Shown here in pieces: positions 59,520 to 64,000 of a stretch of 64,000 nt of DNA. A program made the translations under genes and the position numbers. The stretch comes from Gemmatimonadota bacterium (GTDB taxonomy: Bacteria; Gemmatimonadota; Gemmatimonadetes; Gemmatimonadales; GWC2-71-9), in the NCBI GenBank assembly GCA_025357945.1, contig JANYLJ010000056.1:164884-228883 (forward strand), read 5' to 3'. The notes under the pieces were generated by a model, which worked only from the letters and a program-made list of their open reading frames with translations, ran no database searches and was not told the origin of the DNA. The stretch's first letter is position 1. Each line of letters begins with the position of its first letter.

Positions 59520-60065
59520 ATGTCCACCCCACCGGCCAACCGTTCACTGATTGTCGTCGGTATCGCCGCGCTGCTCGGCGCCGGTGCCTGGGCGTTGGTG
59601 CGCTACGTGCCAGCCAAGGACGGGGTGCAAGTGGGCCAGCGCGCCCCCGACTACCGCGTGCAGCGACTCGGTGTCGGCGACTCCGTCGGCATTCGCACCG
59701 CGTACGCCGGCCATGTGACGCTGATCAACATCTGGGCGACCTGGTGCGGCCCGTGCACGCAGGAAATGCCGTCAATGCAGCGGCTCTACCAGGCGTACCG
59801 CGATCGCGGCTTCCGGGTTGCCGCGGTCAGCATCGATCACGACGCAGCCGCACTGGTCCTCGCGTTCGCCCGCCGACTCGGACTCTCGTTCGACATCCTG
59901 CACGACCAGGTCGGCGAGATTCAGACGGCGTACGTCACGGTCGGGGTCCCCGAGAGTTTCCTGATCGACAAGCACGGTCGCATCACCGACATCGCGCTTG
60001 GCGCCGAGACCTGGGATTCACCCGAACACCGACAGCGCATTGAACGCCTCCTTGGAGCCGACTGA
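59520..60065 (+). CDS. TlpA-like membrane-anchored thioredoxin, second copy
   Basis: The 181-residue paralogue of the previous gene has a helix (LIVVGIAALLGAGAWALV), then WCGPC in NIWATWCGPCTQEMPSMQRL and GVPESFLIDKHG for the cis-Pro site. The two differ most in their surface loops and in the length of the linker, so they may have different partners. It starts four bases after the preceding stop. A single disulfide-exchange pathway is likely; partners such as CcdA are not in the window. Confidence 0.88.
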   Translation: MSTPPANRSLIVVGIAALLGAGAWALVRYVPAKDGVQVGQRAPDYRVQRLGVGDSVGIRTAYAGHVTLINIWATWCGPCTQEMPSMQRLYQAYRDRGFRVAAVSIDHDAAALVLAFARRLGLSFDILHDQVGEIQTAYVTVGVPESFLIDKHGRITDIALGAETWDSPEHRQRIERLLGAD

Positions 60066-60066
60066 G

Positions 60067-61107
60067 ATGCGCGTCCTTGGGCTGGAGACGTCGTGCGATG
60101 AGACGTCGGCGGCTGTCGTCCGCCGCGACGGCGATCGCGCGGTGATCGAAGGGCTCGCGATCTGGTCGCAGGACGTGCATCGCATCTTTGGCGGCGTGGT
60201 GCCCGAGATCGCCTCGCGGGCACACCTCCTCGCGATCGAACCGGTCGTCGACGACGCGCTGGCGCAGGCAAGTGCGGTACTCCGCGACATCGATGCGATT
60301 GCCGTGACGCAAGGCCCGGGGCTCACGGGATCGCTCCTGGTCGGCGTCATGTGGGCCAAGACGATCGCCTGGCGCGAACAGCTGCCGTTCATCGGCGTGC
60401 ACCACCTCGAGGGTCACCTCTTTGCGGCCACGCTGGAATCGGCGGATGTGCGGCCACCGTTCACGGCATTGCTGGTAAGCGGCGGTCACACGTTGCTCCT
60501 CGACGTGCCCGCATGGGGCGATTACCGGCGGCTCGGCCAGACGCGGGACGATGCCGCCGGTGAGGCGTTCGACAAGGTGGGATCGCTGCTCGGATTGGAG
60601 TATCCGGCGGGTGCTGCGGTCGAGCGGCTGGCCGCGACTGGCGACCCGACCAGGTTCCGGTTCCCCCGACCGCTGCTGCACTCGGCGGAACCAGACCGCT
60701 ACGCATTCTCGTTCAGTGGACTCAAGACGGCGGTCCGCCGCGCCGTCACCCAGAGCGACAATCTTGATCGCGACCGCGCCGCCATCGCCCGCGGCTTCCA
60801 GGACGCGGCGATCGAAGTGCTGGTCGCCAAGACGGTTCGTGCGGCCGACGAATTCGACCGCGACCTGGTGGTGCTCGGCGGTGGCGTCGCCTGCAATCGC
60901 GCGCTGGCAGACGCGATGCGCCAGGCACTGCCGCCCCGCGTTCGCGTCGCGGTGGCGTCACCACGATTGAATACCGACAACGCCGCCATGATTGCGGCAG
61001 CGGGGAGCTGGCGACTCATGCGCGGCGAGCGTGACGGATTCGAGCTGGAGGCGCACGACGCGCTGCCCCTTCCCGGCCTCACCAGCACCAGCGAGGTTAC
61101 CGCGTGA
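60067..61107 (+). CDS. tsaD: tRNA N6-threonylcarbamoyladenosine synthase subunit TsaD
   Basis: TsaD transfers the threonylcarbamoyl group to A37 of ANN-decoding tRNAs. The 346-residue protein has the ASKHA motifs: VLGLETSCDETSAAVV (phosphate 1), the metal-binding GVHHLEGHLFAA (two His), LLVSGGHTLLLDV and VVLGGGVACNRAL. Length and order fit the family. ATG at 60067 lies one base after the upstream stop; the end overlaps lgt (GTGA). Confidence 0.96.
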   Translation: MRVLGLETSCDETSAAVVRRDGDRAVIEGLAIWSQDVHRIFGGVVPEIASRAHLLAIEPVVDDALAQASAVLRDIDAIAVTQGPGLTGSLLVGVMWAKTIAWREQLPFIGVHHLEGHLFAATLESADVRPPFTALLVSGGHTLLLDVPAWGDYRRLGQTRDDAAGEAFDKVGSLLGLEYPAGAAVERLAATGDPTRFRFPRPLLHSAEPDRYAFSFSGLKTAVRRAVTQSDNLDRDRAAIARGFQDAAIEVLVAKTVRAADEFDRDLVVLGGGVACNRALADAMRQALPPRVRVAVASPRLNTDNAAMIAAAGSWRLMRGERDGFELEAHDALPLPGLTSTSEVTA

Positions 61108-61970
61108 TCACGGCATATCCCTTCGGCTTCTACGTCGGACCACTGCATATCACCGGGTTCGGCATCATGATGATGCTGGCATTCCTGGCGGGCGGCTGGC
61201 TGGTTGACCGCGAGTGCCGGCGCCAGGGTTTTGCATCGGACTATGCCGGCGACATCATCGTCGGTGCGGTGATCGGCGGCATCATCGGTGCCAAGCTCTG
61301 GTTCGCGGCACTACCGGGACACGGGCTCGCGACACTGACCGACCGCGGCGGGTTGGTGTTCTATGGCGGCCTCGTGGGCGGTACCATCGGGGTGATCCTC
61401 AACGGCTGGCGCCGTCGCGTGCCGATACGCTGGACCGCCCAGCTGGTCGCGCCGGCGCTGGCCGCGGCGTACGCGATCGGGCGGGTCGGCTGCTACGTGG
61501 TCGGCGACGACTACGGCATCCCGACGACGCTGCCTTGGGGCGTTCGCTTCCCCCAAGGGATGCCACCCACGACGGCGCAGAACCTGCGCGCGTTCGACGT
61601 CACGATACCAGCCAACGTGGCACCGAACACGATCTTCGCGGTGCACCCGACACAGCTATACGAGGTGGCCGCGATGCTGGTGGCGTTCGCATTCATCTGG
61701 CGCTGGCGAACCTTGCGCCTCGGCACCGGCTGGCTCTTCGGCGCCTACCTCGTGATGGCCGGGGTCGAGCGGTTCGGGATCGAGTTTCTCCGGGCCAAGG
61801 ACGACCGCCTGGCCGGCGGGGCGAGCGTGGCCCAGATCGCGTCAGTGGTGATGGTGATCGTCGGTTCGATCATCATCGTCCAGCTCTCCCGCCGGCCACG
61901 GGCGACCCCCGGGGAATGGCTGTTGGCGGGGGGCTCGGCGAGCGGCGCCAGCGCGCCTGGGCGTACTTGA
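61104..61970 (+). CDS. lgt: Phosphatidylglycerol:prolipoprotein diacylglyceryl transferase
   Basis: Lgt adds diacylglycerol to the lipobox cysteine of prolipoproteins, the first step in lipoprotein maturation. The 288-residue protein has about seven transmembrane helices and the family signature region GRVGCYVVGDDYG, plus GGLVFYGGLVGGTIGV and HPTQLYEVAAML. The essential His/Arg residues occur in the expected loops. A PHI-FGF-like start (ITAYPFGFYVGPLHI) is typical. Several lipoprotein substrates lie in this window. The stop codon is part of the TTGACA promoter element for the following RNA. Confidence 0.93.
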   Translation: MITAYPFGFYVGPLHITGFGIMMMLAFLAGGWLVDRECRRQGFASDYAGDIIVGAVIGGIIGAKLWFAALPGHGLATLTDRGGLVFYGGLVGGTIGVILNGWRRRVPIRWTAQLVAPALAAAYAIGRVGCYVVGDDYGIPTTLPWGVRFPQGMPPTTAQNLRAFDVTIPANVAPNTIFAVHPTQLYEVAAMLVAFAFIWRWRTLRLGTGWLFGAYLVMAGVERFGIEFLRAKDDRLAGGASVAQIASVVMVIVGSIIIVQLSRRPRATPGEWLLAGGSASGASAPGRT

Positions 61971-61995
61971 CAGGTCTACGGACTGCCCGTAGCAT
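61967..61995 (+). promoter_or_regulatory. Sigma-70-type promoter for the small RNA candidate
   Basis: A perfect TTGACA -35 box (61967-61972) is followed after exactly 17 bases by TAGCAT (61990-61995), which matches TATAAT at four of six positions. The start would be near 62001-62003. The -35 box overlaps the lgt stop codon. It precedes a segment with no reading frame but strong secondary structure and a terminator. Confidence 0.7.
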
Positions 61996-62000
61996 TGTCG

Positions 62001-62145
62001 GAGTGGTGCCGCCGGAAGGGCGCCGATCGAAAAGTCCCAGGACGAAGAAGGGTGGAGCGAACACATCTGTTCGTCTCCGTATACTCAGGGGGCGTTCTGG
62101 GACCTCCCAAAGAAAACGACCCGCCAACTGGCGGGTCGTTTTTTT
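62001..62145 (+). ncRNA. Structured small RNA candidate of about 145 nt
   Basis: Between a good promoter and an intrinsic terminator, no plausible open reading frame exists, but several stems form. GGUGCC pairs with GGCGCC (62005-62024). An 11-bp helix GUCCCAGGACG/CGUUCUGGGAC (62034-62044 with 62093-62103) has one G-U pair. Inside that helix a hairpin GGAG-CGAACA-CAUC-UGUUCG-U-CUCC (62054-62078) has a single bulged U, and the terminator stem follows. I could not match it to tmRNA, RNase P, SRP or 6S RNA. A single-stranded ACCUCCC near the end could base-pair with ribosome binding sites. Confidence 0.55.
62115..62145 (+). terminator. Rho-independent terminator
   Basis: AACGACCCGCC and GGCGGGTCGTT form a perfect 11-bp stem around AACT, followed by a run of seven T. 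This is a textbook intrinsic terminator and ends the small RNA candidate and read-through from the lgt operon. It faces the end of the reverse iron permease gene. Confidence 0.93.
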
Positions 62146-62171
62146 GGTCCGTTGCTAAAGCTCGATTGGGA

Positions 62172-64000
62172 TCAGGGGCGAGGACGACGAGCAATCACGA
62201 AAATCCAGATGACCGCCACCAGCGCGAGAAACGCCAGCACGCCCTGCGCAACCATCGTTTCGACGGTGGGATAAATCCCGAAGCGATCGAAGCGCGGCCA
62301 GCCGAGGCGATAGGTCGTCGGCAGCAGCTTCCCTTCCTGCAATTCGGCGATTCCCTTGCCGGCAAACACGAACGCCATGTAGTAGAGGAACGCGCTCGTG
62401 ATGCCAAAGAACGGTTTCAGCGGCAGCCTGACGCCCCAGCGATTGACCGCGATGTATACCAACGTCAACGCGATGCCGCCGACCACAATGCCTGCCGTGA
62501 CCGGCACAACGGTCTCGCTGAGTGCGCCACCTTCCACAAACAATGCCTTGTAGAAGAGCACCGTCTCGAATCCTTCACGGTACACTGCCAGGAACGCTGC
62601 CGACGCGAGCGCGAACGCCGAACCGCCACTGACGGCGACGTGCATGCGCTGCTTCACGTAGCTCGTCCATTTCGCCACTTCCATCTTCGAGAGCAGCCAG
62701 TAGCTCACGTAAAAGAGCACGCCGACCGCAACAATCATCGTCGCCCCTTCCAACGCCTCCTGGTGTGCCGCCGACAGCACGAACACGGTCTCCAGCAGCA
62801 CGGCGGTGACAAGCGACATCACCACTGCGGCGCCAACACCCATATGGATGTCGCGCTTGCGATGCGAGGCACCGGCCTTCACCAGAAACGCGATCAGCGC
62901 ACCGATGATCAGGATCGCCTCAAGCCCTTCGCGCAGCATGATCGCCAGCGATTGCCCGAACAGGTCGATCGCCGATGTCCGGTCGCTCACCTTCCGCTCG
63001 GCCTGTTCCAGCGCGGCGCCCAGATCGCGCTGCACGCCAACCAGCTCCGCAGCAGTCGCACCGCCGGCAACGCGAGCGCGCAGCGTGGCGAACGCCGCTT
63101 CAATCGTCGAGGCGAGATCCGGACTCTTGGCTCGTACGTTTGACTCGACCCTTTCAAACGTCAGGTATGCATCGAACGCCACGTTCGCGGCCTCGACGTG
63201 CTGCCCACTCGTGCCAAGATCCACCGCGTGCTGAATCCGGGCGCGCACGTCAGTGAATACGGCCGAAGTGATCGCGGCATTGTCGCCGAGCGGCTGGTAC
63301 GCCCGCACGGCGGCGAGTTGTTGCGCCGAGCTATCCGCACCGAGCGATGTCATGATCTCGGAGTCGGTCATGTACGCGATCTTCGTGAAATCCTGCAGGG
63401 CGGTTGGCGGGACGGTGCCATTCGCCTGCTGTTGCCGCAGCGTCGAGGAGTACAGCGCCAGCGCCCAACGATCGCCTGCTGGCAGGCGCGTCTCGAACGC
63501 CGGCATCGCCGTACCCGCGACACCAATCGTGATTCGCTGGTAAAACGAAAGCGGTGTGGCCGCCGACAACGTCCCGCGATCCGCAAGATTTGCCGGTGGC
63601 GGAGTCAACGCCTTGCCAGCAGGACCGTCGCCGCGCCCGAGTACTCCGTGACATGCGCTGCACTCGCGCTTGAATAGCTCCGCACCGCGTGAGATCAACG
63701 GTGCGTGCGATGGGACGTCATCGAGCGATGCACCAACCGCGCGGGCCAGTTCGTCGGTGGTTCGCCGGGCGCTGGCCGTCACCGAATCGGGCTCGGCCGT
63801 AGCAGCGATCAGCTGGAGGACATGATCGATGTCCGCGATGGTTGCGGCGGCAAGCCTGGGCGAGAGGTCGCCCGCCGCACGCTTGGCCACGGATAGAAAG
63901 AGCTGTGCTTCGTCCACCTCGGCCTGCGCCGTGATCTTCCGACCCGTAACGCCGTTACGGTACTCTTCGGCAGCAAGCTGGACTCCAGCGGCAATACGAC
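62172..64000 (-). CDS. FTR1-family iron permease fused to cytochrome c, N-terminus outside the window
   Basis: The visible part of about 609 residues runs from the window edge to a stop at 62172. The frame is open at the end of the window, and the sequence upstream of GTG 63917 continues as AAEEYRNGVTGRKITAQAEV, typical of FTR1 N-termini, so the true start is beyond 64000. A cytochrome-c heme site CSACHG with a downstream Met in GTAMPAFETRL is followed by the permease. Two REGxE iron motifs (MLREGLEAILII and VYREGFETVLFY) and seven hydrophobic helices are seen. It probably imports ferric or ferrous iron, with the heme domain passing electrons. Confidence 0.9.
   Translation of the reverse strand, partial: RIAAGVQLAAEEYRNGVTGRKITAQAEVDEAQLFLSVAKRAAGDLSPRLAAATIADIDHVLQLIAATAEPDSVTASARRTTDELARAVGASLDDVPSHAPLISRGAELFKRECSACHGVLGRGDGPAGKALTPPPANLADRGTLSAATPLSFYQRITIGVAGTAMPAFETRLPAGDRWALALYSSTLRQQQANGTVPPTALQDFTKIAYMTDSEIMTSLGADSSAQQLAAVRAYQPLGDNAAITSAVFTDVRARIQHAVDLGTSGQHVEAANVAFDAYLTFERVESNVRAKSPDLASTIEAAFATLRARVAGGATAAELVGVQRDLGAALEQAERKVSDRTSAIDLFGQSLAIMLREGLEAILIIGALIAFLVKAGASHRKRDIHMGVGAAVVMSLVTAVLLETVFVLSAAHQEALEGATMIVAVGVLFYVSYWLLSKMEVAKWTSYVKQRMHVAVSGGSAFALASAAFLAVYREGFETVLFYKALFVEGGALSETVVPVTAGIVVGGIALTLVYIAVNRWGVRLPLKPFFGITSAFLYYMAFVFAGKGIAELQEGKLLPTTYRLGWPRFDRFGIYPTVETMVAQGVLAFLALVAVIWIFVIARRPRP

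Noticed and set aside
62001..62145. SRP RNA, 6S RNA or tmRNA
   Set aside because: A GGAA loop is present, but the AGCAG-type SRP core, the long 6S bubble and a tRNA-like end are not.

Overview
The window is about 64 kb of GC-rich bacterial chromosome with very dense coding, many GTG starts and frequent 1-4 bp stop/start overlaps. The housekeeping block on the right, the polysaccharide genes, the PorX-like regulator and the dispersed palindromic repeats suggest an environmental diderm bacterium, most probably Gemmatimonadota. That assignment is an inference from gene content and base composition. No rRNA or tRNA gene was seen.

Layout. (1) 1-8046: a forward run of polysaccharide assembly genes: glycosyltransferases of GT2 and GT4 type, an FAD oxidoreductase, a NodB-type deacetylase, a methyltransferase and two related small membrane proteins. 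(2) 8108-11044: a GMC oxidoreductase, a broken extra copy of the small membrane protein gene, a secreted lipoprotein with an SPGYWKNH segment, and a bidirectional terminator. (3) 11048-16866: an amidohydrolase and a class A penicillin-binding protein (reverse), then tyrS and an unknown lipoprotein (forward). (4) 16974-23238: a Wzm/Wzt polysaccharide exporter facing three glycosyltransferase genes, one of them a GT2-GT4 fusion. (5) 23239-29240: two tandem heparinase II/III-like lyase paralogues, an FkbM methyltransferase and recombination debris carrying pieces of a wzt gene and a GT2 gene. (6) 29245-35989: a class V aminotransferase, a Kelch propeller, a PQQ propeller dehydrogenase, an orphan OppC-type permease and an outer-membrane barrel. 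(7) 35994-46860: more glycosyltransferases, an MsbA-type exporter, a PorX-type response regulator, a GT9 transferase, a nucleotidyltransferase gene pair bracketed by inverted heptamer repeats, and two families of dispersed repeats. (8) 46923-61970: a tightly coupled housekeeping run: yebC, ruvC, ruvA, a zinc-ribbon gene, ruvB, queA, a DinB-like gene, tgt, yajC, def, fmt, tenI/thiE, thiS, thiG, rsmB, a PASTA gene, rpe, two tlpA-like genes, tsaD and lgt. (9) 61967-64000: a promoter, a structured small RNA candidate with a strong terminator, and an FTR1 iron permease fused to cytochrome c that runs off the window.

How it works together. Regions 1, 4, 5 and 7 look like one extended surface-polysaccharide locus. 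Glycosyltransferases would build the chain, the deacetylase and methyltransferases modify it, Wzm/Wzt and the MsbA-like protein export it or its lipid carrier, and the two lyases could trim it outside the cytoplasm. Region 8 combines Holliday-junction resolution, tRNA modification, translation start processing, thiazole synthesis and lipoprotein maturation.

Most notable points: five genes whose best start is CTG inside a CTGA overlap; a 142-bp palindromic repeat sitting in frame inside queA; a second repeat family of three copies, two of which end proteins; the heptamer-bracketed gene pair; the promoter-hairpin-terminator RNA after lgt; and the wzt/GT2 chimeric debris.
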